Below, in pieces: positions 24,566 to 32,350 of a stretch of DNA of 64,000 nt. The notes under the pieces were generated by a model that ran no database searches, was not told the DNA's origin, and saw nothing but the letters and a program-made list of their open reading frames with translations. The stretch spans positions 1-64,000 of the forward strand of contig NZ_LVWI01000070.1 of the NCBI RefSeq assembly GCF_001909055.1, given 5' to 3'. The translations under genes were made by a program, and so were the position numbers. The DNA comes from Paenibacillus helianthi (lineage in GTDB: Bacteria > Bacillota > Bacilli > Paenibacillales > Paenibacillaceae). Each line of letters starts with the position of its first letter. Positions within the stretch are counted from its first letter, which is position 1.

Positions 24566-25081
24566 TTATTCATCCTCACCATTTGAGCCATTCAGAACAT
24601 CTGTACCCGGCATGACATCGATTGGCGGGGAGACCGGATCAATGGCTGTTCCAGGTTCAATCTCATCGGCATCGGGAATATCTTCAAGCGGAAGCTCTTC
24701 ATCATCGTCATCTATAAGCTCTTCATCATCGTCATAATCAATCGCATTGCCGGCCAGTCCGGTAGCTTCAGCAGCAAATATGGCATCCGATTCCAGCACC
24801 TCGTCCCGCTCGGATGGCGGAGGAGAAGTCATGCTGGTGACTCTGTCTGCCCGGCGTCCAAGTGCGGGTTCAGGAGCATTGAGGTCGATATCGGCAGCAA
24901 GAATAGGATCACCCTCCAAGACGGGATCGGAGCCGTCATCTACCACACCATCCCAATCGACAGGCTTCTCGTGGACCGGGGGTTCCTCAAGCGGGATATC
25001 CTGCTCGGATGAAGCTCCGCCCATTTTACTATAACGCTCATATACAAAGTCGGCTTCAGTCTTATTAAATTCATTACCCAT
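24566..25081 (-). CDS. Highly acidic, low-complexity hypothetical protein
   Basis: A 171-residue soluble protein that is extremely acidic and rich in Asp, Glu, Pro and Ala, with runs such as DYDDDEELIDDDDEELPLEDIPDADE. It has no signal peptide, TM segment or recognised domain and is probably disordered for most of its length. The N-terminal 20 residues (MGNEFNKTEADFVYERYSKM) are the only part that could form an amphipathic helix. The ORF starts with a GGAGCT site upstream. Its short N-terminal helix and acidic tail could suit a small binding partner or chaperone-like role, but nothing in the sequence fixes it. Confidence 0.65.
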   Translation of the reverse strand: MGNEFNKTEADFVYERYSKMGGASSEQDIPLEEPPVHEKPVDWDGVVDDGSDPVLEGDPILAADIDLNAPEPALGRRADRVTSMTSPPPSERDEVLESDAIFAAEATGLAGNAIDYDDDEELIDDDDEELPLEDIPDADEIEPGTAIDPVSPPIDVMPGTDVLNGSNGEDE

Positions 25082-25369
25082 CGCAGTTCAGCTCCTTTTG
25101 GCGTGATTACTTTTGGCCTCATGTACTATAGTAATTCTATACCCTAATCTCTTGCGGCGAATCTTCATGCCTTCCCCTGCCTATGCTTAATATAATCATT
25201 CTGCTGATGGATTAACCATTATTGAAGGGCGCGTTCATTTTATAAGCTGAGATATAACGTCTTTTTTCGAGGTTTTTTGCAAGAATAGGCAGGTAAAATG
25301 CGAAGGTTGTCGAAAATAAGAGTTGTATGGACTACATAAATCCAACTAAAGATTTACTGAGGTGCCACA

Positions 25370-27265
25370 ATGAAGTTTTCATCAACAAAGGCAGCGGCAG
25401 TTATTCTCACAATGCTGCTGCTGATTGTTATAGTGCCTACGGCTATTGCCTCACAGTGGAGCGGCAAGGCGGGAACCTTATTGCCAGGCTGGGAGTTGAA
25501 ATGGGAAGACTCAGCTGTGTGCAATCCTGCTGCAGCAGCTTCGGCCCCTGACAGGGATTGGATCTCAATTGCCGGGCAATCTGCCAGACCCCTGGCTCCA
25601 GCAGGGGCTACAGCCGTCTGGCTTCGCTTTTCTCTCCCGGAGACCGGGGCAAACCCGGCCCTTTTGATTGATAAGGTCTATGGGAATAATCTCAGGGCTT
25701 ATATGGATAATAAGCTCATTTATGATTCTCAGGATGTAGTGAATTATAATGGGAGCAAGGTGTTGATCCCTTTGTCTGGCGCCGGGGAGCCTTCCCGGCT
25801 TTATCTGTGGAGCAGCGGAACCGGTCAGGACTTTGGGGTTGATGGCACAATCACAGCAGGAAGCTACGGCAAACTGCTGGCTGTTTATGTGAAGCAGGAT
25901 TTGGCGGATATTGTAATTGGTGTTGCTTTTTTATTTATGGGTGCGGCATTGATGGTTTGTTTGCTGTTTCTCAAGCTGGATTTCTTCAAGGGCGGTTTTT
26001 TTCTGGTTCTGGTCATTGTTTGCTTTGGCATACTGTTCATCACCTATTCGCCGTTTTTGCCGATTATTTTGCACACCCGGGGACATTGGATAGAGATCTG
26101 CTTCGATCTGGCGTTATTGACACTGTTGCCGTCGTTTACATTTTACTTTGAGCAAATCTTTGGTCCAGGCCGGCATGGACTGATTATGCGGCTGCGTCAA
26201 TTTCAGCTGGGCTACTCTCTAATCTGTGTACTATTTCTGGTTATCAACGCTCTGATGTCTTACCGGTTAGACGGAATCTATAGAATCTTCACCGTAAATA
26301 TTCTGGGTCTATTGATGATGATGCAAGTGATCTATTTGTTGTACGTGGCTGTTCTGGCTGCATTCCGGGGGAATAGCGATGCGGTGATCTTCTCGGTCGG
26401 GTTCTCGGTATTTGCTCTATTGACACTAACGGAGCTGGTTCTGTACTATGCCAACGGCAGCTATCACTTGCAATGGTGGAAGTGGGGGGTTATTGTGTTT
26501 GTCCTTTCGCTTATTATCATTCTGGGCAGAAGATTCGCCAGCAATCATGAACAAGCACTGGAATATTCCCGGGAGCTGGAGAGATTCAATGATGATCTGC
26601 AGCGGTCGGAGAAAATGGAGATTATTAGCGAACTCGCGGCCTCGGTGGCTCATGAGGTACGTAACCCCCTGCAGGTTACCCGCGGATTTTTGCAGATTCT
26701 GGGGGAACGCTCCGGCAAGAAGGAGAAGGAATACCTGCAAATGGCCTTAGAAGAGCTGGACAGAGCTTCGCTTATCATCACGGACTTTCTGACCTTTGCC
26801 AAGCCTGGACCTGATTCACTGGACAGCTTTGAAGTAGCGGAGGAGCTTAAGCATATCTCGGGCATTCTGGTACCGCTGGCCAACATGCAGGGAGGGGCCA
26901 TCAAGCTTCAGCTGCAGAGCGGACTCCAGGTACTGGGCAGTACCTCCAAGTTCAAGCAGGCTTTTATCAATCTGATCAAAAACGCCATTGAATCCCTTGA
27001 GGAAGATGGGCTGATTACTATTGCTGCATGGAAGTCTGGCGAGCATGTCATTATCAGTGTGCAGGACAACGGGGAAGGGATGAAAGTGAGCGAGCTGGCG
27101 CATCTGGGTGAACCGTATTATTCGAATAAAAAGAAGGGGACCGGGCTTGGCCTAATGGTGACGTTCCGGATTATTGAAGCTATGAACGGCTCCATTCAAT
27201 TTGAGAGCCGTAAAGGTGAAGGCACCCAGGTGATTGTTAAATTACCATCGTCCGCAAATAAATAG
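25370..27265 (+). CDS. 7TM sensor histidine kinase, paralogue 1
   Basis: A 631-residue membrane kinase. A signal or first TM helix (about 8-28) is followed by an extracytoplasmic beta-rich domain of about 150 residues, of the kind found in 7TMR-DISM receptors. Seven TM helices (about 185-385) come next, then a short coiled coil, HisKA with SVAHEVRNPLQVTRGFLQIL (phospho-acceptor H428), and HATPase_c with NLIKNAIESL (N box), DNGEGM (G1) and KGTGLGL (G2). The H box resembles the Kin sporulation kinases. No response regulator is adjacent, so it probably feeds a distant one or a phosphorelay. GAGGTG lies before the ATG. It is followed by a close paralogue. Confidence 0.92.
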   Translation: MKFSSTKAAAVILTMLLLIVIVPTAIASQWSGKAGTLLPGWELKWEDSAVCNPAAAASAPDRDWISIAGQSARPLAPAGATAVWLRFSLPETGANPALLIDKVYGNNLRAYMDNKLIYDSQDVVNYNGSKVLIPLSGAGEPSRLYLWSSGTGQDFGVDGTITAGSYGKLLAVYVKQDLADIVIGVAFLFMGAALMVCLLFLKLDFFKGGFFLVLVIVCFGILFITYSPFLPIILHTRGHWIEICFDLALLTLLPSFTFYFEQIFGPGRHGLIMRLRQFQLGYSLICVLFLVINALMSYRLDGIYRIFTVNILGLLMMMQVIYLLYVAVLAAFRGNSDAVIFSVGFSVFALLTLTELVLYYANGSYHLQWWKWGVIVFVLSLIIILGRRFASNHEQALEYSRELERFNDDLQRSEKMEIISELAASVAHEVRNPLQVTRGFLQILGERSGKKEKEYLQMALEELDRASLIITDFLTFAKPGPDSLDSFEVAEELKHISGILVPLANMQGGAIKLQLQSGLQVLGSTSKFKQAFINLIKNAIESLEEDGLITIAAWKSGEHVIISVQDNGEGMKVSELAHLGEPYYSNKKKGTGLGLMVTFRIIEAMNGSIQFESRKGEGTQVIVKLPSSANK

Positions 27266-27373
27266 GAATTATTTTGGTTAATTCCGTTTTTTTGAAGGGA
27301 TGGACTGTAGATGGGGCGAAGTACTAACAATAACAGAACAATAGCTTCTGAAATTTACTTCTGAGGTGCTCGC

Positions 27374-29308
27374 ATGCGCTTGTTCGCTAGAATTCTACAT
27401 CTATCGGTAGTTCTATTCGTACTTTGTATGGCTTGTGGTGTGCTTCAGGCATCGGCAGAAGGTCGGTATGGCTCCACAGAAATCACAAACTGGCAGATGA
27501 AATGGGGAAGCCCGGACGGGGAGACAGGACGGGAGGTTCCGCTTGCGGACGAGCAGGGATGGATGGAGGTCCACGCTCTGCAAGGTACACCTGAGCTTCC
27601 CAAGGGAATTTCCTCCGCGTGGACGCGGATAACGTTACCGGAGAACGGGTATACTTCGCCTGCGGTCTACATTAATACGTTATACGCGCTGCATGTTAAG
27701 GTGTATGCAGGGGACCGTCTCATTCTGGAGGGCGACCGCAGCTTCATCCATGACAATTATTCATTGCTTATCCCCCTTAGTACCCAAGACAACGGCAAAA
27801 CCTTATACATATGGACGGAGACCCTGCAAGACCGCATCGGAATCAAAGATAAAGTGCTGCTGGGTGAGCATAGTCTCCTGATTAAGGATTATTCAAAAAA
27901 CGGACTGGTCGATGTAGTCTTGGGCGGCGCTTTTCTGTTCGTGGCTATCGTTCTTTTTGTTTGCTCATTTTACTTGAACAAGGAATATTTCCCTATCGCG
28001 GCTTCCCTGTCCATAGTTATCGCCTCCACCGGGATTCTATCCATTACTTATTCTCCCTTTACCTACACCTTCTTCAGTTATTTAGGCCCGCTTAGCGTCG
28101 TGCTTTTCGATTTGGCACTGCTGTCGCTTCTGCCTGCATTAACCTTTTTATTCGAGAAAATTTTTGGCAGCGGCAAGCGTGGAATCATCCGCCGTTTTCG
28201 TAAATTTCAGGTGGTGTACTCCATGTTCTGCATGGTCTGTCTGATTGTGAATTACCTGTCGGGCAACCGGCTGGTGGAATTTTATTATTTTGTGTCTGCC
28301 TCCGTGATCGGCATTATCATGATTCTGCAGTTTATCCTTCTGACCGCCTGTGTCGTCCTGTTCTCTCTGCGGGGGAACAAGGATGCAATCACCTTTGCCG
28401 TCGGGTTTGGTACTGCTGCCGTGACCGGGGCGGGTGAGCTGGTGTGGTATTACATCCGGCAGGGCAATTATGATCTGATCTACTGGAAGTGGGCGCTGGT
28501 GGTGTTCATTCTCTCACTGATCATCATCCTTGGGCGCCGTCTCGCTTTGAACCATCAACAGGTTGTCAAATATTCACGGGAGCTGGAGCTGTTCAACAAC
28601 GAATTGCAGCGGTCCGAAAAAATGGAGATTATCAGCGAGCTGGCTGCATCGGTAGCGCATGAGGTGCGCAATCCCCTGCAGGTGACAAGAGGGTTTCTGC
28701 AGCTTCTAAGCGAAAAGTCGAGCGGTGATGAGAGACGGTATTTATTCATGGCCCTCAGCGAGCTGGATCGCGCATCCAATATCATTACGGATTTTCTTAC
28801 ATTTGCCAAACCCGAATTCGAGAAGATCTCCCTGCTCAGTGTCCAGGATGAATGTAAGCATATCGAGAGTATCCTGCTGCCGCTATGCCATTTGAACGGA
28901 GGCAAGATGGTACTTGAGGTCGCCGGCAATTTATGGGTGAAGGGCAATTCCTCCAAGTTCAAGCAGGCATTCATTAATATTATCAAGAACAGTATTGAGT
29001 CACTGGGAGAGGATGGGAGCATTCATATTACGGCCTATGCCAAAGGGGATAAAGCATTCATTCATATCAAGGACAACGGGTCGGGGATGGATCCATGGGT
29101 TCTGAGCCGGTTGGGAGAGCCTTATTTCTCTTCTAACAAGACCAAAGGAACGGGACTCGGACTGATGGTGACGTTCCGGATTATTGAGGCGATGGGGGGC
29201 GAAGTCCGCTTCATAAGCACAAAAGGAGCCGGAACCGAATCCATTACCACTCTGCCTTTGGCAGAAGCGCCGGATGGTTCTGGCTCCTATGAAGCTAAGC
29301 TTGTTTAG
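27374..29308 (+). CDS. 7TM sensor histidine kinase, paralogue 2
   Basis: A 644-residue kinase with the same plan as the preceding gene: leader helix, extracytoplasmic domain of about 150 residues, seven TM helices, HisKA with phospho-acceptor H429 in SVAHEVRNPLQVTRGFLQLL, and HATPase_c with NIIKNSIESL, DNGSGM and KGTGLGL. The kinase halves are nearly identical in motif sequence, while the extracytoplasmic domains differ much more. That pattern is expected after tandem duplication with divergence of the sensed ligand. It has the same GAGGTG-type ribosome site as paralogue 1. No partner regulator is nearby. The stop codon abuts a 20-bp tandem repeat shared with the 3' end of the convergent peptide gene. 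Confidence 0.92.
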   Translation: MRLFARILHLSVVLFVLCMACGVLQASAEGRYGSTEITNWQMKWGSPDGETGREVPLADEQGWMEVHALQGTPELPKGISSAWTRITLPENGYTSPAVYINTLYALHVKVYAGDRLILEGDRSFIHDNYSLLIPLSTQDNGKTLYIWTETLQDRIGIKDKVLLGEHSLLIKDYSKNGLVDVVLGGAFLFVAIVLFVCSFYLNKEYFPIAASLSIVIASTGILSITYSPFTYTFFSYLGPLSVVLFDLALLSLLPALTFLFEKIFGSGKRGIIRRFRKFQVVYSMFCMVCLIVNYLSGNRLVEFYYFVSASVIGIIMILQFILLTACVVLFSLRGNKDAITFAVGFGTAAVTGAGELVWYYIRQGNYDLIYWKWALVVFILSLIIILGRRLALNHQQVVKYSRELELFNNELQRSEKMEIISELAASVAHEVRNPLQVTRGFLQLLSEKSSGDERRYLFMALSELDRASNIITDFLTFAKPEFEKISLLSVQDECKHIESILLPLCHLNGGKMVLEVAGNLWVKGNSSKFKQAFINIIKNSIESLGEDGSIHITAYAKGDKAFIHIKDNGSGMDPWVLSRLGEPYFSSNKTKGTGLGLMVTFRIIEAMGGEVRFISTKGAGTESITTLPLAEAPDGSGSYEAKLV

Positions 29309-29362
29309 GCTTACCAGGTGCTGTGTAGGCTTACCAGGTGCTGTGTAGTATTACCAGGTGCT
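29307..29362. repeat. 20-bp tandem repeat between a kinase gene and the NHLP peptide gene
   Basis: TTACCAGGTGCT recurs at 29311, 29331 and 29351, a period of exactly 20 bp; the first two units match over 20 bp except at the edge. Read on the minus strand each unit contains AGCACCTGGTAA, which in the copy at 29351 encodes the last residues and stop (Ser-Thr-Trp-stop) of the peptide gene. Confidence 0.88.
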
Positions 29363-29590
29363 AAGTGTGTTAAAGTCCGTTTTCATTACACCTGATGCCG
29401 GACTAGGCGGGATAACCAGGTAGAACTCGTTGGATCCTTCTTCAACGGTCTTAAGTGTAATATCATCGGGAAGTTGAATGCCTAGCGCTTCTTGGAGGGC
29501 TGCTTTTGGATCTGTGAGTAATCTTTGCTTGAAACCCGGATCTTCCCATGCCTTCTGAATCACTTGATTTCGGAGAATTGCTTCTGACAA
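29351..29590 (-). CDS. NHLP-leader (nitrile-hydratase-like) RiPP precursor-like peptide
   Basis: A 79-residue peptide whose body matches nitrile-hydratase-alpha-like leaders (NHLP): QKAWEDPGFKQRLLTDPKAALQEALGIQLPDDI, then a short beta segment ending FYLVIPPSP. In NHLP precursors the core follows such a segment, often after Gly-Gly or Ala-Gly; here the remaining tail is ASGVMKTDFNTLSTW, with a C-terminal Trp. A TTG at 29590 gives the typical NHLP start (SEAIL...) with AAGGGTG about 6 bases upstream; an ATG at 29608 is the alternative. It lies 83 bp downstream of an isoprenoid-synthase-like gene on the same strand. No LanM, radical SAM or YcaO enzyme is present in the window. Confidence 0.82.
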   Translation of the reverse strand: MSEAILRNQVIQKAWEDPGFKQRLLTDPKAALQEALGIQLPDDITLKTVEEGSNEFYLVIPPSPASGVMKTDFNTLSTW

Positions 29591-29673
29591 AATAATCACC
29601 CTTCCCAAAATGGTTATATTTTCCTGATCAGTATAGCATAGCCCAATCTATTATTCTACATCCTATTTCCTAT

Positions 29674-30609
29674 TTACAGATTAATATGTTTGGATAACCA
29701 GTAGCTGAGACCCCCGTGCTGCAAAAGCTGTTTTTCGGCTTCAATGGCTGCGGCCATGTGCTGCAGATTCTTAACCATCATCTGGTGGAAGGATATGAGA
29801 TGAGGGGCGTTGAGCTGGCAATGCTCCAGCTTTCTGTGATTGGATAATGCCGTCTCGGCATACTCGGCAAGTCCGCCTGTGGTATAAATATAATCCTTGA
29901 CCTGTGTTTTGGTAAGCGCTTCCCTTTGGGTGTTGAAATGACAGCAGACCAGTGACAGCAGACAGTTGTAGCTCCCCCCGGCAAGATCCTGCTCCCAATC
30001 CTCGTAGTCGTCCAGCATTTGCAGCGTCAGCAGTATCGTGTGGAGTACATCTTCCGCTTCCGTAATCAATGAAGCATTGCCGGAATACAACAGGACAGCT
30101 GTACTGGTAAGCTTCAGCGGACTGGCTTTGTGAGAAATCTTCAGGCGGTCATTCAGAAAATAATCCCCATGCGCCTCACCGGCCATACTGTCAGCCCACT
30201 CCAGGATATAACGGTTGAAGCAGAGCCAGAAGAGTGAGTCCGACGGGAATAGCGGTCTGTATCTGTTGAGAAATTCAACATACAGCAGATTGGCAAGCGG
30301 GAGCTTGCGGGCTGCACTGTCCTCGCTGCTGTCAATCAAGTCATCCTGAATGAAGAAATACAGCATACAAAAGACATTGCCCACCGACAGTTGCCGGACT
30401 TCCGCATCCGTAAGACCATAGCCGTCCCTAAGCCAGAAGGGAAGCAGATAACAGATGTAATTTTTGTGGCTTCCTGTACTAAACACGTTAAACTGTTCGA
30501 GATAGGATAGTCCTTGGGCACGAATCGGTTCAGGGAATCCTGAAATAATGATGCTGCAGTCCTTAAATACCAAACGGAGCTCTTCATCGAAATCATGCAG
30601 CCAATCCAT
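29674..30609 (-). CDS. Class I isoprenoid-synthase-fold protein, ComQ-like
   Basis: A 311-residue all-helical protein. FFIQDDLIDSSED near residue 100 is a first Asp-rich (DDxxD-type) motif, and LQMLDDYEDWEQDLAGG near residue 205 is a second one, the pair that binds Mg2+ and a prenyl diphosphate in isoprenyl diphosphate synthases, terpene synthases and ComQ. Overall similarity to housekeeping synthases is low: the usual GGKRLRP-type motif is absent. Its position directly upstream of a small peptide gene ending in Trp recalls comQ-comX, where ComQ prenylates a Trp of the ComX pheromone. The ATG at 30609 has CAGGAGA 7 bases upstream, so an extension to 30657 is rejected. A terpene cyclase is the alternative. 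Confidence 0.78.
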   Translation of the reverse strand: MDWLHDFDEELRLVFKDCSIIISGFPEPIRAQGLSYLEQFNVFSTGSHKNYICYLLPFWLRDGYGLTDAEVRQLSVGNVFCMLYFFIQDDLIDSSEDSAARKLPLANLLYVEFLNRYRPLFPSDSLFWLCFNRYILEWADSMAGEAHGDYFLNDRLKISHKASPLKLTSTAVLLYSGNASLITEAEDVLHTILLTLQMLDDYEDWEQDLAGGSYNCLLSLVCCHFNTQREALTKTQVKDYIYTTGGLAEYAETALSNHRKLEHCQLNAPHLISFHQMMVKNLQHMAAAIEAEKQLLQHGGLSYWLSKHINL

Positions 30610-30740
30610 AGTTTTGTCTCCTGTCATCAGCTTTTTTGAAAGATTTATGGTTCGCATTTACAGGTAATAAATGGTTATTTAAGATGATTATAGTCTTCCC
30701 GTCAGGTGTTTTCAATCTAAATTCGAGGGGGAATTCTACT

Positions 30741-31055
30741 ATGGAATGGTATACGTTCGGGCAAATGCTGATGCATATCCGCTTGGGACAAAAGGCGGCC
30801 ACTCCTGATGGGCGTATAGTGCTTCGGACCTCTGCCGGATTGCTCTGGCAAGGGGGAAGGATGGATGGGGTTTTCGTAGAAATTAAGGATTATCTGTTCT
30901 CCGATCTATGGAGGATTTACGAGGATGAAGCGAGCTTGAAGGAGAGCCATAACCGGGATTTTTTGGAGCGGAGAGAGCGGGAAATGTTGGAGAACCAATA
31001 TGAAGAACAGCGCTGGAATCATATGAAGGAACAAGGAGGGAAGAGAGGAGAATAA
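30741..31055 (+). CDS. Hypothetical protein, 104 residues, charged C-terminus
   Basis: An ATG at 30741 follows GAGGGGGAA by 8 bases and opens a 104-codon frame. The first ~65 residues look like a small globular domain (MEWYTFGQMLMHIRLGQKAA, then GLLWQGGRMDGVFVEIKDY); the last ~40 are a charged helix rich in Glu and Arg. I recognise no family. It is divergent from the ComQ-like gene, whose 5' end lies 131 bp away, and 49 bp upstream of an oxidoreductase. Promoters of both may share the 30610-30740 gap, where I see no clear -35/-10 pair. Confidence 0.68.
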   Translation: MEWYTFGQMLMHIRLGQKAATPDGRIVLRTSAGLLWQGGRMDGVFVEIKDYLFSDLWRIYEDEASLKESHNRDFLERREREMLENQYEEQRWNHMKEQGGKRGE

Positions 31056-31104
31056 TTCTACTGCGTGGGTTGACCAAGATATTAAGGGTGAAGGGGAATT
31101 AGGT

Positions 31105-32181
31105 ATGGATAAAGTAGTATTTGGACTGGTGGGCGGGGGCTGGCGTGCGGAGTTCTATTTAAGGATCGCCCGAGAACTGCCGGAGCGGTTTACCGTTGGG
31201 GCCATGTTTGTCAGGAATAAGGAAAAGGCAGCAGCTCTTAGCAGAACTTGGGGTGTAAAGGTGTTCACCACCATCGAGGAATATATCTCATCGGGAGCTT
31301 TTTCATTCACCGTAGTGAGTTTGAAAAAAGATATCAGTACAGCCTACGTGATCCGATTGGCCGAGGATGGGATTCCGGTGCTGGCTGAGACGCCTCCCGC
31401 TTCAGACCTGGCACAGCTCAAGGAGCTATGGAACCGAGTGGGCCGCTCCGCGAAGATTCAGATTGCTGAGCAGTACTTGTTCCAGCCGATGCACGCCGCA
31501 AGAATTAGACTCGCTGCATCAGGCAGGCTTGGAGCCGTCAGCCAGGCTCAGGTATCCGCTGCGCATGGTTATCACGGAATCAGTCTGATCCGCCAACTGC
31601 TCGGCATGGGCTTCGAGGATGTCAGAATCCGTGCTCAGAATTTCCGCTCCCCGATCATTCAAGGACCGCAGCGGAGCGGTCCACCTTCCGCCGAAGTACC
31701 GGTGCAGGCTGTCCAGACCCTGGCAACGCTGGATTTTGGGGATATGCTGGGTGTATTCGATTTCACCGGTGAGCAGTATTTTTCCTGGATCCGCGGCAAC
31801 CGTGTCCTCGTTCGCGGGGAGCGTGGGGAGATAAGGGATCATGACGTATCCTGGCTGCAGGCCTATGACACGCCGCTGTACAGCAAGCTCCGCCGGATCG
31901 ATGCTGGGCATGGCGGGAATCTGGAGGGCTTTTACCTCAAGGGAATTATGGCCGATGGAGAATGGCTGTACAAGAATCCATATGGACCTGCGCGTCTGTC
32001 GGATGATGAGCTTGCCATCGCAGAGAGCCTTACCCGGATGCAGCAATATATCCAAGGCGGGCCATCATTCTATAGCCTGGCTGAAGGAAGCCAGGACCAA
32101 TATTTGGCGCTGCTGCTGGAACAGGCAGCCGGGAGCGGCGAGACGGTAGTCTCGCAGCGTCAGCCTTGGGCGGTGGAATGA
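31105..32181 (+). CDS. Gfo/Idh/MocA-family NAD(P)-dependent oxidoreductase
   Basis: A 358-residue enzyme with an N-terminal Rossmann fold: VFGLVGGGWRAEFYLR is the nucleotide-binding loop, and AETPPASDLAQLKEL corresponds to the EKP-type motif, with ETPP in place of EKP. The C-terminal domain is the mixed alpha/beta substrate domain. Loss of the Lys of EKP, usually catalytic, suggests altered or absent dehydrogenase activity. Family members act on sugars, inositols and related polyols; the nearby GH20 gene hints at amino-sugar metabolism, an inference only. Followed by a terminator. Confidence 0.85.
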   Translation: MDKVVFGLVGGGWRAEFYLRIARELPERFTVGAMFVRNKEKAAALSRTWGVKVFTTIEEYISSGAFSFTVVSLKKDISTAYVIRLAEDGIPVLAETPPASDLAQLKELWNRVGRSAKIQIAEQYLFQPMHAARIRLAASGRLGAVSQAQVSAAHGYHGISLIRQLLGMGFEDVRIRAQNFRSPIIQGPQRSGPPSAEVPVQAVQTLATLDFGDMLGVFDFTGEQYFSWIRGNRVLVRGERGEIRDHDVSWLQAYDTPLYSKLRRIDAGHGGNLEGFYLKGIMADGEWLYKNPYGPARLSDDELAIAESLTRMQQYIQGGPSFYSLAEGSQDQYLALLLEQAAGSGETVVSQRQPWAVE

Positions 32182-32246
32182 GCCTGCGCCGCGGGGAACC
32201 GGGTTTGGCCCATTTAACTACGGCAGCAATGCCGTTGTTTGCCCAA

Positions 32247-32295
32247 AAAAGCTGCCCGTTCGCAGTAATACATGCGGCAGGGCAGCTTTTCGGCT
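32247..32295. terminator. Terminator between convergent oxidoreductase and GH20 genes
   Basis: An 11-bp stem (AAAAGCTGCCC at 32247-32257 with GGGCAGCTTTT at 32280-32290) with a 22-base loop, T-rich after the right arm and A-rich before the left. Confidence 0.75.
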
Positions 32296-32350
32296 TTTTA
32301 ACGGTTAGTTTCTTTTTACAGTTACTTGTTCTTACAGGTTAGATGAGGAG

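Noticed and set aside
25370..29308. Identification of the two kinases as ComP homologues
   Set aside because: They have HisKA and seven TM helices with a large extracytoplasmic domain, not the HisKA_3/GGLGM type of ComP, and no ComA-like regulator follows. Only a looser receptor hypothesis was kept.
29591..29608. ATG start at 29608 for the NHLP peptide
   Set aside because: It places the ribosome site AAGGGTG inside the coding sequence; the TTG at 29590 gives the N-terminus usual for NHLP leaders. Not fully excluded.
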